This document shows, piece after piece, positions 10,456 to 22,053 of a DNA stretch of 64,000 bases. Position 1 is the stretch's first letter, and each line of letters starts with the position of its first letter. A program made the position numbers and the translations under genes. The notes below the pieces were generated by a model. It was not told where the DNA came from. It saw nothing but the letters and a program-made list of their open reading frames with translations, and ran no database searches. The stretch lies in assembly GCA_023313575.1 (NCBI GenBank), contig JAJTTP010000004.1, positions 62,001 through 126,000 of the forward strand, in the 5' to 3' direction. The stretch comes from Eutypella sp. D-1. Lineage: Eukaryota; Ascomycota; Sordariomycetes; Xylariales; Diatrypaceae.

Positions 10456-12078
10456 TGGAACATCTCTTGACTGTAGGAGGCAGCTCGTTTCAGCCTGAAG
10501 ACCTAGACAAGTCGGTCTCTTCGTTGCCGTTAGACGATTGGCCATATTAAGCTCAAATGCTAGGGTATGGTACAGACATATGATATGTATTGACTATGCT
10601 CCGGTAGTTGCAGCATTTTGGGGCACGAACTTTGCCGAAATAATTCCACTTGCCTAATTTGAAAAGATGATAAACGTGTGATTGGCCCGGCCTACGCTGG
10701 GAATATCAGCCGTCCATTTTAGCGTTCGGGCGGACTCTGCCTGCCGCTTGGATCGATATGTAACTATGAAGAATCCGCAGCGCTGTCAGTGATATTGTTT
10801 TTTTATGCGAAAAACGGCTGTTTACTTGAGACGGAAGGGAAGATTCAATTCATCTCGTTGGTTGCGTGAATAAGGACAAGGTCACAGTGCTATACTTCGT
10901 TGGTGCGATAGAGCCTGTCTTGGTACTTCTACTCAAGAAGCGTGTTTAAACGCAGAAAGAGAGCATCTTGGGGAAGCTTCAGCAATACCGAATCACCTTA
11001 AGAAAGAGACATCCTGATTAAGGCTACACTTTTAAGGTAATGGCTCAGTAGTAATTGTTATTGATCAAGAGAAGAGATACGATGCAGAATATTTTGAGCA
11101 TATTATCACAGTGGAATACTCCTATGGCAAAGGAGCAATATAGTTGTGAGGTCCAGCATAACCCTTTGTTTCATCATATCAGCAAAGTAATTACGGGTTG
11201 CCTTCACATACTCTTAACTGGCGTTCATACTATTATAAAAAGGTGCTATACATATGCCAAGAGATGAGAGCTAGAAGTGACCTATGGCATCTTTGAGAGA
11301 AGATGTGAGGACTGGGGGATTAGCATCCGGATGCCAGTTATGAATTTCATTGGTATGCAGTCTCTATAAATTCAAAATCCCCCAGCTTCCTCAAACCGTA
11401 AGCTCAAAGTTTAGGAGCCTCGTTTATTGCTGCAGCTTTATTTATTGCTGCGCATAACTAGATTACACGCATATATAAAATGCTCTCGATATATGCTTGC
11501 CCCCTCGTTCTAATATTGTTTACCCACTTCTCGTCTTGTTTCATTTGGCCTCATCTCATACCCCTCCCCTTTGTTTTGGATATGAACTTATAACACCAGA
11601 ACATAGATCTTCATTATCAACAGTCCCCAGATTCATCCCCCTCTTGCCCATTTTCACGAACGCCATTGACCCGAGGTTTATGTCATTTGGGAGTACACCT
11701 GTTCCCTATTGACTTCATTTGTGCATACCAATAAGAGTTTCTTCACAATTCTGTTTAAGAAAAGCTTAATACGTACCAGGACAATAGGAACGCCAAGGTC
11801 CGCCTCCCATTGTTCAAGCACCAACCCTCACAAAGATCACGAAGAGTATTTGTTCATATACAGTCCTCGAACAAGGTTATTGTTATTTAGTTTTAAAACA
11901 TCAGAAATCTGCTATAAATATCATCACATACCTGGTCTTGAGACATCTTCAATCAGAGCCTCTAGAGAAACTTATCATCTTATCACAAGCCTAAGAAACA
12001 CAGACACATACACACATCCTTAACACATACACATCCCTTCCACAAACTTACACAAGCAAACTAGAAAGCAAACTCACA
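10456..12078. other. Intergenic region, promoter and likely 5' UTR of the J-protein gene
   Basis: AT-rich DNA with short open frames only. The last 100 bases upstream of 12079 are rich in CA repeats (ACACATACACACATCC and similar), typical of a fungal 5' UTR. No other gene is seen. Confidence 0.6.
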
Positions 12079-13491
12079 ATGTCAACAACGACAAACCTCC
12101 CCACAACGGACCACTACGCGGCTCTCGGGGTGCAGCGCGACGCATCCGCAGCCGCCATCAAAAAGGCATTCCGGCAGCTGTCGCTAGAGCACCACCCGGA
12201 CAAGGCGGGCAACAGCGCGGAGGCGCACGACAAGTACGTGAGCATCGTCGAGGCATACGGCGTGCTGAAGGACGCGCAGAAGAAGGCGGCGTACGACTTC
12301 CAGTACGACGCCCAGCAGAGGGCGAGGGCGTCGTACGACTTCATGTACGACGCCCAGATGTTCGATGGGGACTGGGCCTCGCTGTTGACCAGCTTGCGTC
12401 GCATGGAGGAGCAACGGCACCAGGAGTGGCAGCGGTGGCAGCAATGGCAGCAGTGGCAGCAGTGGCAGCAGCAGCAGCAGCAGCAGCAGGCGGCCGCTGC
12501 GGCGCAAGCTGCCAGGGAGAAGACCCACAAGTCCAGCAGCAGCCACCATGATAGGAAAGAGCGGAAGAACACTCCCATTACGCCTGTCAAAAGGGAAAGC
12601 GGCGTCGGCGAAAAATTTGACGCCCATTCGACTGCTCTCCGCAAGGAATTCGACACCTGGAAGAACCGCCACCAAGACCCGGAGAAGAGCGAGGAGAAGG
12701 ACAAGGAGGCCAGCACTCCCAATGTCGCGGACCCGGAGAAGAAGGAGAAGGACAGCACTGCCAACATCGACGCAGTCTCAACCCCTCCTCAGTCACCCAT
12801 CCCCGACACACCATCGACTCCACAATCGCAAAAAGAAGAGGAAGACCACCAGCCGCAGCAGCAGCAGTCATCAGAAGGGAAGGCGCAACAGGAGCAGAAG
12901 AAGCAACGCAAAGACGACATCGCCTCCCTAAGCTTAATGCACAAGCATCTACAGCAACAACTCGACGTACTCGCCGACGAACCGGAGACGACAATCGCCG
13001 CGCTCACGAGCGCCGGACAGCGGCTGACCCGCCGCGGGATGCCGTCGGACGAGGCGGGCATCGAGCTCAATCGCTGGGTGAACCAAAAGGCGCTGCCGCG
13101 TCTGCAGCAGCTGGGTCGCGAGGCCGAGAACCTCGCGCTAGCACTGGCGCGGACGCGGGCGTCCACCGCGGCGTTGATCAGCGGTAGCAACGAAGATGCG
13201 GGTGAGGGGACCCTGAGTCCCGAGACCATTCAGACGCTGTACCAGGGCCTCGCGCATATCTTGGAGAGACTCAAGACGAGGCTGGATGACGCGTGGCGCG
13301 CGATCGGGCGTATCGAGGTCTTTGTGGATGAGGAGGCGCTGTACCGTCGTCGTCAGATCGAGAATAGGGAGACTCTGGTCTTTGTTGGTTGTTATTGGTC
13401 ACTGGTATGGATCCACATACCAGTAGGAAGTACCTATGTACCTATCTCCCGTTTATATAAAGGATATGGGTTTTGCCCATATCCCTCATAG
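12079..13491 (+). CDS. J-domain (DnaJ-like) protein with Gln/Lys-rich middle
   Basis: A co-chaperone-type protein of 470 residues, expected to stimulate an Hsp70 ATPase. The J domain spans about residues 11-75 (DHYAALGV start, HPD at 39-41, then an ARRAYD-like KKAAYDFQYD end). Immediately after it YDFQYDAQ is repeated as YDFMYDAQ, followed by a WQQ-rich and polyQ tract (about residues 112-136). Next comes a charged, probably disordered stretch to about 290, and a helical region (about 295-440) that could form a coiled coil. There is no Gly/Phe region, zinc finger or transmembrane segment, so it is a class C J protein of unknown client. The last ~40 residues after RRRQIENRE look like read-through sequence; an intron near 13385-13430 could give a different C-terminus. 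It is convergent with TAF13. Confidence 0.82.
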   Translation: MSTTTNLPTTDHYAALGVQRDASAAAIKKAFRQLSLEHHPDKAGNSAEAHDKYVSIVEAYGVLKDAQKKAAYDFQYDAQQRARASYDFMYDAQMFDGDWASLLTSLRRMEEQRHQEWQRWQQWQQWQQWQQQQQQQQAAAAAQAAREKTHKSSSSHHDRKERKNTPITPVKRESGVGEKFDAHSTALRKEFDTWKNRHQDPEKSEEKDKEASTPNVADPEKKEKDSTANIDAVSTPPQSPIPDTPSTPQSQKEEEDHQPQQQQSSEGKAQQEQKKQRKDDIASLSLMHKHLQQQLDVLADEPETTIAALTSAGQRLTRRGMPSDEAGIELNRWVNQKALPRLQQLGREAENLALALARTRASTAALISGSNEDAGEGTLSPETIQTLYQGLAHILERLKTRLDDAWRAIGRIEVFVDEEALYRRRQIENRETLVFVGCYWSLVWIHIPVGSTYVPISRLYKGYGFCPYPS

Positions 13492-14385
13492 ATAGATAGT
13501 AGGCCTTAGACCAGAATACAACACCAGTCTCACCACCTTTCATTCTGTTATTATCTCTTTCCTTTACGTACGTACCTACCAACAGTCTTTAGAGTGTGTA
13601 TTGCCATTAAGGACTGGCTGACGGGGAAGCGGGACGCGTAGATGGGGGGAGAGGAAGGGGACTTCGGACGCGAGCGCGTAATCATAATGATGTGGTGTTC
13701 GTTTTCTTTCCTTCTTTCTTCCTTTGTCCCTTTCTGTTTACAATGGCATTGTTAGGCGTCTTGGTCATATTTGTGCTGGTGGTTATCCAGTACCCTATAT
13801 TGATACCCTTTGATCTGCTTCATTTGGAACGGAGTAATGCTACGATCGATTGACGGATCAAGCGGCATTTGATTCCTATTTTGCCGGCGCGATACATAAT
13901 AATAGATGAATCAAGATCTTGCTCTCTCTGAACCAAAACTTCGTATTTGTGATCCCCTGGAATGATTGTCTCCACATCTACGAAGCATTCACTGCTTGTC
14001 ACGAAGTGTTTCGGACTATACATAGTATTTGGTTATGCCGAGTCAAAGCTTGATAATAGAGTTCGTGATTCAATATCGATGTTGATAACACACCCTCCCG
14101 AGCCGCATAATCGGCCAGCCGAACACCTTTTGCCTATGATATTGATGTTTCCCTCCTTCGTATAATATTAGACGAAACGCATAATGCGACGCGCAACCTG
14201 TGAATAATGATGGTCGATACAATTTGGTATTCCTCCTGTTCCCGTTCCTATAAAACGCCGATGCTATGCTGAGAATTGCAAAACGTGAATGTCGTGAAGG
14301 CTGGCTGCATCTTAACTGGATGGATGCTATGGGCCGGTATACAGCCAGACCTCGGTAACCATTGATGCGGAGACACCGAGGGTCT
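13492..14385. other. Convergent intergenic region (3' ends of J-protein and TAF13)
   Basis: About 0.9 kb between two genes reading toward each other, with T-rich tracts (around 13700-13740) suited to 3' UTRs. No gene is recognised. Confidence 0.55.
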
Positions 14386-15067
14386 TTACTTGCCACCATC
14401 CTTCTTCCGCTTCTTACGGCCACCCTTAGTCGTCGACGTAAGCGCGCTCATAACCTCGCCGTCGTCGTCGCTGAGACCGAGGAGCTCCTCTTCATCGGCC
14501 TGGGTAGCGGAGCGGGCACCAGCCTTCTTACCACCACCGCCACCGGTCTTCTCCTTATCCTTGCCCTTGTCCTTGGCGCCGCCGTCGCCGTGCTCCTTAG
14601 AGGCGATGATGTCGTCGTCGTTCTCCTTAAAAAGGCTGCGCATGCTCGCGATGTGCTGGCGCTTGTCGATCATGGAGCGCACTTTACCGAGGTAGGTGGG
14701 GCTGCGGCGCAGGGCGAACTCGAAATCGTCGAACTTGAGCTTCTGCCGGCCCGCTACCTGGGCGTGTCGGCTCGCCTCGAAGCACACGCCCTCGAGGAAC
14801 TCGGTCACGATCTCGTCTAGCACGCGCACCGTCTCGGGTAGCGGGGACTCGACGTCGCCGTAGGCGAAGAGTAAGCGGCTCACTATTTTCACACGAGGCA
14901 GTGGGCAAGCCAAAAGTCAGTGACTGGTTTCCTTGGGCTGCAATCCCCCTTCGACGGCGCGATTAGGCACGCGCGTGTGTGTGCGCGCGATTGGCGAACA
15001 ACTCACCATCTTTAGGCTGAAAAGTCTCTTTGCCCACGTTCTTACCCGCGCGGGCTCGAGGTTCCAT
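14386..15067 (-). CDS. TAF13: Transcription initiation factor TFIID subunit 13
   Basis: A histone-fold subunit of TFIID that pairs with TAF11 and helps load TBP at promoters; it acts in the nucleus. Exon 1 is 15067-15007 and exon 2 is 14882-14386, with a 124-base GT-AG intron. The joined protein has 185 residues. The join gives KDVSRLLFAYGDVESPLPETV, matching the TAF13 start (LLFxYGD, then P-ETV). The histone fold covers about residues 19-100, with LKFDDFEFALRRSPTYLGKV as its last two helices. The C-terminal 75 residues are lysine/glycine/aspartate-rich, ending in GGRKKRKKDGGK, a nuclear-signal-like tail. It is divergent from the KISH gene with 689 bases between starts. Confidence 0.94.
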
Positions 15068-15756
15068 GGTGGGTTGAAGATTGGAATCTAGGCCCTAGCT
15101 CGACAATTCGACTTATCTGCCGTAGATAATTGTGTATGATTGAGTTGTGTCGATTACAAGTGGTGATGTTGTTAGAAAGATGGCAAGATAGATGATGAAC
15201 GTGTGAAGGTGTTTGGCAGTGTTCCCAGACTACTGTGAGTATGTATCTAAGTAGAATGACATATTGCCTTACATGTATGTACTTAAGTACATTGAATACG
15301 AACTAACTGCAATGGGAAAGCTTGGCAAGGATACGCTTGACCTAGCTAGGTTAAACTAATAGTGGAAAGCTATGACCAAGTTTTGCATGTGACTGTTCTC
15401 CTTGCCAACGTTTCAAGCCACAGTTACCTTGGTCATCAGCCTCAATAGGCAAGATAGATAGGGAAGGACCTGATCTGCTGTCCTTTCCCTGGGGCTGCTA
15501 CAGAAGCTGCCCAGTGGCATTAAAGGAGCGCGTTACATCACCACCACCCACCTATTCTGCGATTATAACTCCGTACCCTCACCATCATCATCATCTTTAC
15601 CTCCACCACCCACCACCTACCACCGATCACTTCCAGATTACTTGCGACGGCAGCTCCCCACCGATTTTCAACATACTCGAATGTCTAGATACTACCTAGA
15701 TAGTTATTAATCACTTTGAAAAAAAAAAAAAAAAGGAACATACACAGCCAATCAAA
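15068..15756. promoter_or_regulatory. Divergent promoter region of TAF13 and KISH gene
   Basis: 689 bases between two diverging ATGs. The KISH side has a CA/CT-rich leader (CACCACCACCCACC-type runs near 15538-15640) and a 16-A tract at 15719-15734, 22 bases before the ATG. No clear TATA box is seen on either side. Confidence 0.55.
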
Positions 15757-16444
15757 ATGGTGAGTAACAAAATAAATGACCGGTAACTCAATAATTGCTT
15801 CGTTCACAACAACTAACCACACACTCGTGAAAAACAGTCCGCGCTCTTCAACTTCCAATCTCTTCTCCTCGTCCTGTACGTCCGATCATTTCCCTGCGCA
15901 TCAATAACCCAACCAGTGCGATATCCATGACACATCTCGATGATCTTCCTGCTAACTCGTCGCCCTTCCCTTTGCCGTCCTCAGTCTCCTCCTGATCTGC
16001 ACCTGCGCCTACCTGCACCAGATATTTCCCACGATACTGGACCGGAACAAACAAGGGTATGTACGTACATTCGGGCTGGCTGGCTGGCTGGCTGGCTGGT
16101 CCGCCCCAGAGACGGTGCCACGTCCACCCTGGATAACCCTCACAAGTCTCCCGATCTACGTGGAAAGTCTTGTGCAGTGCAGCTAACCGTCGACCACCAT
16201 ATCGTAGTTTAATGGGCATCTTCTGGAAAGCGGCACGGATAGGCGAGCGATTAAGCCCCTACATAAGTCTGTGCTGTGTTTTCATGGCGGTTAGTCTACC
16301 ACGCCCTCCCCCAAACCCCCTTCTACCCCTTTCCCGTCACTGTCGACGTGGCTTCCCCCCTTCGCTGCAGCTTCTTCCGCCCGCCCCAGCTCCTGCACGC
16401 CTTCTCACTCCTCGCCTCAGGTCTCCGTCTTCGTCGGCAACTAA
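15757..16444 (+). CDS. KISH: KISH/TMEM167 small secretory-pathway membrane protein, 5 exons
   Basis: A 72-residue two-pass membrane protein of the Golgi and early secretory pathway, required for secretion in animals. Exons: 15757-15759 (only the ATG), 15838-15875, 15985-16056, 16208-16289 and 16421-16444; introns of 78, 109, 151 and 131 bases are all GT-AG. The product begins [11 protein letters not shown], then a hydrophobic [11 protein letters not shown] segment, [15 protein letters not shown], and [15 protein letters not shown] leading into the second membrane segment and a VFVGN end. These are the invariant KISH blocks, and the length is the family's usual 72-74. Intron 3 carries a (GGCT)6 microsatellite. 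Because no exon exceeds 82 bases, simple frame scans miss the gene. Confidence 0.96.
16074..16097 (+). repeat. (GGCT)6 microsatellite in KISH intron 3
   Basis: Six perfect GGCT units inside the third intron of the KISH gene. Confidence 0.95.
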
Positions 16445-19400
16445 GTCTTAGCGCTGCTCCTGCGGATTTTCTCGTGTTTTGCCTTGGTTTCGGGTGTTGT
16501 GGCGTTACGGAACAAGAAAACCAAAGATCGGGAGAACGAGTTGAGATTTTGGCCGGGCTTATCGAATCGGACTTCGGATTTCTACTGAGAACATAACACG
16601 CGGCTGTTTTATTTTATCTTCTGACATGGGACCGCACGCCCCGACGCCAATGGCGATCGTGGAATACGCATGCACACGCCTGGTTTCAGAGGTCGGGTCG
16701 ACCGGGCCGGAAAGTGTCGGGCTATTTCGGGCTACCGTCCGTGTAGCCATAGCGGGGGTTGCCTCCACTTGACCCGCCCTTCGACTACAGACTCCCGGCA
16801 TGCAGAAACTACAACGAGTCTCGTGGTGCCGGACACCGCATGCGGCACGTCGCGGACCGGGTCGGTCCTCGATAGGGCAGAGGCCTGAGCGGATTCAAAG
16901 GACTCAGTTTGTTGTGCGACTCGAGCCCTGCCAGGGCGTGCATGGGACGAAATGCCTGGCTTTACCAACTTAGCAACTTGTCAGCCTCGGACTAGGGCCA
17001 CAAGTCCCGCGATAGACATCATAGCTGTTCGCTGAGTCGGGAGCGAACGACTTGCCCAGATAGGCATGTCATACAAATCTTCGCTGGTCAGTTCGCCCGG
17101 CCGTGCCAGGCGGGCCTATCACATGACGTCTTCTGTGTGCCTGGAGTAGTGGGACATCGATCGAGAAAACAGTTCGCCCTTCATGAACCTTCGCCACGGA
17201 TAACCTATGGTGCGAATTGTAACGGGGCGCCTCCCTCTTCCTGGCCTGCACCATCTAAGCATGCCCAGGGCTAGGTAGACAAAGAATAGCCTCTCTCGCT
17301 CTCGACGTTCACTGCCTGGCCATTGGAGGATTAGTCGGCCTGGCAGCAGCCTCAGCTTGTTAGTTCCGCAGTGCATTTCTCCAATTCACCGTTTCACCTG
17401 CGTTACCATCTGCAGGCCACCCCTTTTGTTCAACGTGCACCGGAGGATTTGCTCCGGGGGTCCGTAGCTCGCAACTTAAGTCATCCGCCTCAAACCTCAA
17501 ACCTCCCCAAACATTTTTTTTTTCCATCGCGCCCGTGATACCGCCTCATTATCAACCTTCCCGTAGACGATGCTTAGGCACTATTATGTAGGATAGAACC
17601 CGCCATCCGACGCCGCCGAGCCTGGATTTTATCTCGGCCTTTGTGAAGATTTCCAAAAACGAGCGTTAGCCTCGCAGGTCCCGCGATGTAAGGGACGGAT
17701 GGCTAGGAAGTCAGGGGGTCTTACATACATGAAAATGAACTGGAACAAGTGCCGCCAAGGTGTGTGGTGTGTGTGGTATTCCCATGTATGGAGGAATGCG
17801 AAATAACAACCTGGTCGGCAGTAGCGGTCACCTACTTAAGACAGAAATCAAGAAAGAAGCCAAGTCGTCTAGCGGAGATGAATTCGAATAGCTAGCTAGC
17901 TAGCTGGTTTTTGACTGCCTGAGACAAAACAACCTGATTGGCCATGTGATCTTGCATTACACGGTAATCATACTTCAGATAAACAAACCCATGTGGTCTA
18001 CGCGATCAACTCGGCTCTTCATTACTCATGTGTTCACACATATCACACACGTACATATATCCATCCCCCCTATCCCCAGATAATCCAATTCCGTCCAGGA
18101 TTTATAGCCCCGAAATATCCTCAATTCGCGCGGGCCTACCCGGTTCCAGACCGATATACCGCACTCTAACACTTCCCATAACTCTATAACGCCGGACCCG
18201 GCCTCGAGCGCCGGATAAACCTAAGGGCGCGGAGAGAAACGAAGTAACAGGCTAGAACCAGCAGAGGCTTTCTTTATCACCTAGAGTTTGATTTTTATTG
18301 TTTAATGGATACGGGGGGGGGGGGGGGGGGGGGGCGCACGTTAACGAAATGGATGTTTAAGCTAGTCAGCCCACGCTCGCTCCCTAGCCGGGCTATAACT
18401 GAGGGTGATTTAGTCAGAAGATATATGGACGAAGGGGAGGGGGAGAAAAGGGAGAAGAGAGAGAATGAAAAAAAAAAAAAAAAAAAAGAAGCTTTCAAAA
18501 CGCCATCAGGATAAGTGGCAGCAGGCCAGACCGTAAGTCGTTGGTACCGGGGTTACGGATACGGTTAAATCTTAATTATCGCGTGATTGGAAAACCCTGA
18601 CTGACGACTTTTTTTTTTCTTCTCAACTTTCACACGGTCTATTAACTTAAGAGTAAAAAACACACGAACGCAGGCTAGATGAGATGAAACTAGAAAATCC
18701 AGGCCATGCCAATACAACAATAAGACACGAACCACCACCTGACCAAAAACATGCAAAGACGCTACCAGATAGACAGGCTAATAAAAACGACAATAAAAGG
18801 CTGGGGTATTGAAACAATGATGATGGTGATGATGATGATGATTATGACGGTACGATACGATATGATATGGCTCGCAATGATGAACAGATAGATATATGAT
18901 GGATGAATGATTTTGGCAATATTCAAACGCGACTCCCCATTCACCCCTCCCCCTCCGCACCACCCCAGCCACCTCTCTAGCGCAGGCTCGAGTCCCCTTC
19001 CTCTCTTTCTCCATTCCTGTTGCGCACACACACGCTCGCTTGCTCGCTCGCTCGCTCACAGATTACTCGAAAGACAAGTGACGGCGGGCAGGCAGACAGA
19101 CAACGATGATGGACGGATGAGCGGGGGAAAAAAAGAAAAGATAAGAGCTGGGCTGGCTTGAAAGGGGAAAACAAAAAACACACGAGGCCCGCCCAAAAGA
19201 AAAAACCCCGCCCGTCCAAAGAAGCCAGAACCGAACCTAACAGAGGTTGCATGTGTATGTGTTAAAAAGACAGCCAGACAGAACCCAGAAAAACCCCGGA
19301 TTTCGCCGCCCGTACCCTGTTTCCCCCCCGTCTTTGTATCATTTGCGCCCGCGAAAAAAAAAAGTTGTGTTTCAGGATGATCTCGAGAAAAGAATAAGGA

Positions 19401-20025
19401 GAAACAAAGGAGAAAATGGTTTGAGAAGAGAGGAAGGAGGGAAGACCACGCCCACAAGCCCAAAATGACCTAAGAAGACTTTCAAAAATGGCAAAATAAA
19501 GCCACCCATTGCACCTCACCCCGCAGGCTCCAGCGCCAATGTGACTGTTTACTCCAAAAAAAAAGCAAAAAAAGAACACCAAGGCAAATGCCGCTGTGAA
19601 TAGTATCATCTTTGGGGGGGCTGTCCTGTCTGACTGATTGATCGACTGATCGGCCAAGTGCAAACAGTCTGCTCTCTCTTTCTCCCTTCCTCCTCTAAGT
19701 TAACTCAGCTCACGCCTAGACCTCGCACGAAGCTGCCACGTCACCAAATTGCGTACTGGGATGGAAGAGACAGGTGGTAGATAAGTCCCGGGATGGCCCG
19801 TTGAGTTTATTTTGGGTTCGCGAGTGCAATCAATTGTGTTCCGTCTGTCTGGAGCCCCCCCAGCTCTAGCACTGCACGAGGTAATCTAGCCGCATGAACG
19901 AGGTTTTTTAGTTTGATAAGCAGTTTCATGACGCTGCTTAGATAAGGGAGGTGGAATAATCAAGACGGCCATGAATACCTACCCAAGGCTGAGATGGTTC
20001 GTGTTTCCGTCTCGATTTTGGGCGA
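16445..20025. other. Intergenic region, 3' of KISH and 3' of SOK1 homologue
   Basis: About 3.6 kb with no supported gene. It holds a G22 tract (18313-18334), an A20 tract (18468-18487), GATGAT-type repeats near 18820-18845 and a GCTC repeat near 19033-19058. Long open frames on both strands from 18760 to 19660 come from this low-complexity sequence. Confidence 0.6.
18313..18334. repeat. G22 homopolymer tract
   Basis: Twenty-two consecutive G residues in non-coding DNA, followed by an A20 tract at 18468-18487. Tract length may be affected by sequencing error. Confidence 0.85.
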
Positions 20026-22053
20026 TTAGATGCGAGCCGGGGCTTCGATGATGACGACGTCAACACGCGGCCGGGCGGCATCGAAATCGAATAGGTAGAC
20101 GTCCTGAGCCCATACGCGCCAGTGGAGCGTGGTGAGGTGAGCGAGGCGCGTAGCCATGTCACCGACACCGCCCTCCATGGCTGAGCGGGAGGCAGAGCGG
20201 GTTGAGCCGCCGCTGCTGCTGCTACGTTCACCGTCAAGTTCGGGATAGTTGTCGCGGTCCCATGTGCGGCCGGGACCCTGTAGGAGACCGCCCGTGGCCG
20301 CCGTGAAAAGGCCCACGCTAGTGAGGCCCTTGTATTCGCGGACGCGGGACTGGAGCTCGGCGAGCAGCCGCTGGTGGAACTGCGCCTCGACCTCCCGGAA
20401 TAACCCTGTCTGTGTCTCGGAAACTGTTTTCGCTAGGCGGTCCTCGAAGTAGCGCAGCGACTGTGCTTCCTCGCCTGCAAACCGGTAGAGTTCTATGGCT
20501 AACGAGTCCCGGATCTCGCGCCACCGCTGCTGCGGCGAGCACGCACTGTTGCCGTGGCTCTGGACTAGCGACACGAGCGATTTGTACAGTACCCGCGCAT
20601 TCTTCGTATTCCTGCCCCCGGAGCAGCTCGACGGTGGCCTTCGCATGAAAGTGTTCATGACGAGCGAGGAACGCGGGCTGGAGCAGGCAGATCCGGCCGA
20701 ACTAAAGACTAGGCTGGATGGTCTGGACCGCGCGCTGGAGTAGAAATCGTTGACATCATCATCCGAGCTGCTACCAACATCGGATGATTCTTCTGATACC
20801 GCGGATTTGTCGAACACCGAATGTTCATACCCCTCATACACACGCATGCAGATTTCCAGGTTGATCGCGTCAAGCATATCGGATCGCAGCTTGAGCAACC
20901 GCTCCTCGTCGAAGATCAGGGTTTCCGGGAAGGGGTGCGGGTACGACGGTAGCACCATTCGTGATATCGCCTCCATGAAGACGCCCATACCCCCATAAGC
21001 CTGACCAGACGCAGCCGTGGACGCGCCGTACCGAGACACCATTTCCAAGTACCAAGCCCGCGCGGGCCTTGGATCTAGCTTGTGATCCCGCATCTTTTTC
21101 ATGAAAAAGCGCTGTTCGAAGTGAACGGTATCGTCGATTAGGAGGGGTCGTAGACATCTAATCTGATGGTTTGCAACATCGAGCTTCATGGCCTCGAGAA
21201 CACTTAGGAGACTCCGCATGCCCGTAACAAGGAGTTCCACGTCGTTATTCCGATTGCCATTCGTCAGGTGAGCGTACATCTCGTCTACCCACTCATCTCT
21301 CATCGGCGCGCAGTGAGACTTCAGGACGCCAGACAGCCAGAAGGCCAATTTTTCCAGGTCCGCCAGTCCCCTAGCGAATTGCTGCATTATTAAGTCAACG
21401 TTCAGGCCTTCCTCCAGATATGCTCGGTCCTTTGAGGGGACCAGCGTCTGGATGATTTCCTTCACGGATTTCAATAAGAGCGGCAAGCACCATTCCTCTC
21501 CTTGCCCGTACTTGCGCATGAAGGCGTCCCGGTTCTCGACAAACATCTTCAATTGCTCGCTCAAGGCCTCCCAGAACAAGTCGGCTTTTTCCTGTTTCCT
21601 CCGGCCCTTCTCCCCGTCCGTGTTTGGGCGGAAATGCAGTTCGGGGTCAAAATTTATGTCGTGCCGCAACTTCGGGTTATGAATGATCTTGGTCACGTCG
21701 AGCTCGCTTAAAGTGGCCTTCGTCACCGGTGGTTCGAGCGGCTTAGGCCGAGCCGAGGAACGATGGACCTCGAACCCGGATGGTATCCGGGTCATCGCTT
21801 GTCGTCCGTAGGAGCTAGATGATGATCTTGACGAAGACCTCGAGGGCGAAGCACCGCGGGTGGTGGCGATCCGTGGATTTGAAGGTACCGACATCTTCAC
21901 CTGCTCGCCGCCTTCGCTGTTCGAGGATTTTGACTGTGACACTTCCTGCTTGAGGTTCTCATCGTGGGCTGGTGGGCGCGCCTCCGACATGCGTCGCGTC
22001 GTGTTGTTTTCGATGCCCCGGCTTTCTATGCCGCCGGATCTCTGATCGTCCAT
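20026..22053 (-). CDS. SOK1: Sok1/TCP11-domain protein
   Basis: Homologue of the yeast Sok1 family, whose overexpression suppresses loss of protein kinase A; it carries a T-complex 11 (TCP11) domain. I start it at the ATG at 22053 (675 residues); the frame stays open upstream to 22134 but with no other ATG. Residues 1-110 are Ser/Arg-rich and probably disordered. From about 111 the TCP11 block begins with TKATLSELDVTKIIHNPKLRHDI, followed by FDPELHFRPN, then long amphipathic helices including WLSGVLKSHCAPMRDEWVDEM and the Tcp11-typical RAWYLEMV. A Ser-rich insertion (SSDVGSSSDDDVNDFYSS onward) divides the helical domain. Its role is probably in cAMP/PKA-linked growth or stress signalling, by family only. 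Confidence 0.9.
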   Translation of the reverse strand: MDDQRSGGIESRGIENNTTRRMSEARPPAHDENLKQEVSQSKSSNSEGGEQVKMSVPSNPRIATTRGASPSRSSSRSSSSSYGRQAMTRIPSGFEVHRSSARPKPLEPPVTKATLSELDVTKIIHNPKLRHDINFDPELHFRPNTDGEKGRRKQEKADLFWEALSEQLKMFVENRDAFMRKYGQGEEWCLPLLLKSVKEIIQTLVPSKDRAYLEEGLNVDLIMQQFARGLADLEKLAFWLSGVLKSHCAPMRDEWVDEMYAHLTNGNRNNDVELLVTGMRSLLSVLEAMKLDVANHQIRCLRPLLIDDTVHFEQRFFMKKMRDHKLDPRPARAWYLEMVSRYGASTAASGQAYGGMGVFMEAISRMVLPSYPHPFPETLIFDEERLLKLRSDMLDAINLEICMRVYEGYEHSVFDKSAVSEESSDVGSSSDDDVNDFYSSARSRPSSLVFSSAGSACSSPRSSLVMNTFMRRPPSSCSGGRNTKNARVLYKSLVSLVQSHGNSACSPQQRWREIRDSLAIELYRFAGEEAQSLRYFEDRLAKTVSETQTGLFREVEAQFHQRLLAELQSRVREYKGLTSVGLFTAATGGLLQGPGRTWDRDNYPELDGERSSSSGGSTRSASRSAMEGGVGDMATRLAHLTTLHWRVWAQDVYLFDFDAARPRVDVVIIEAPARI

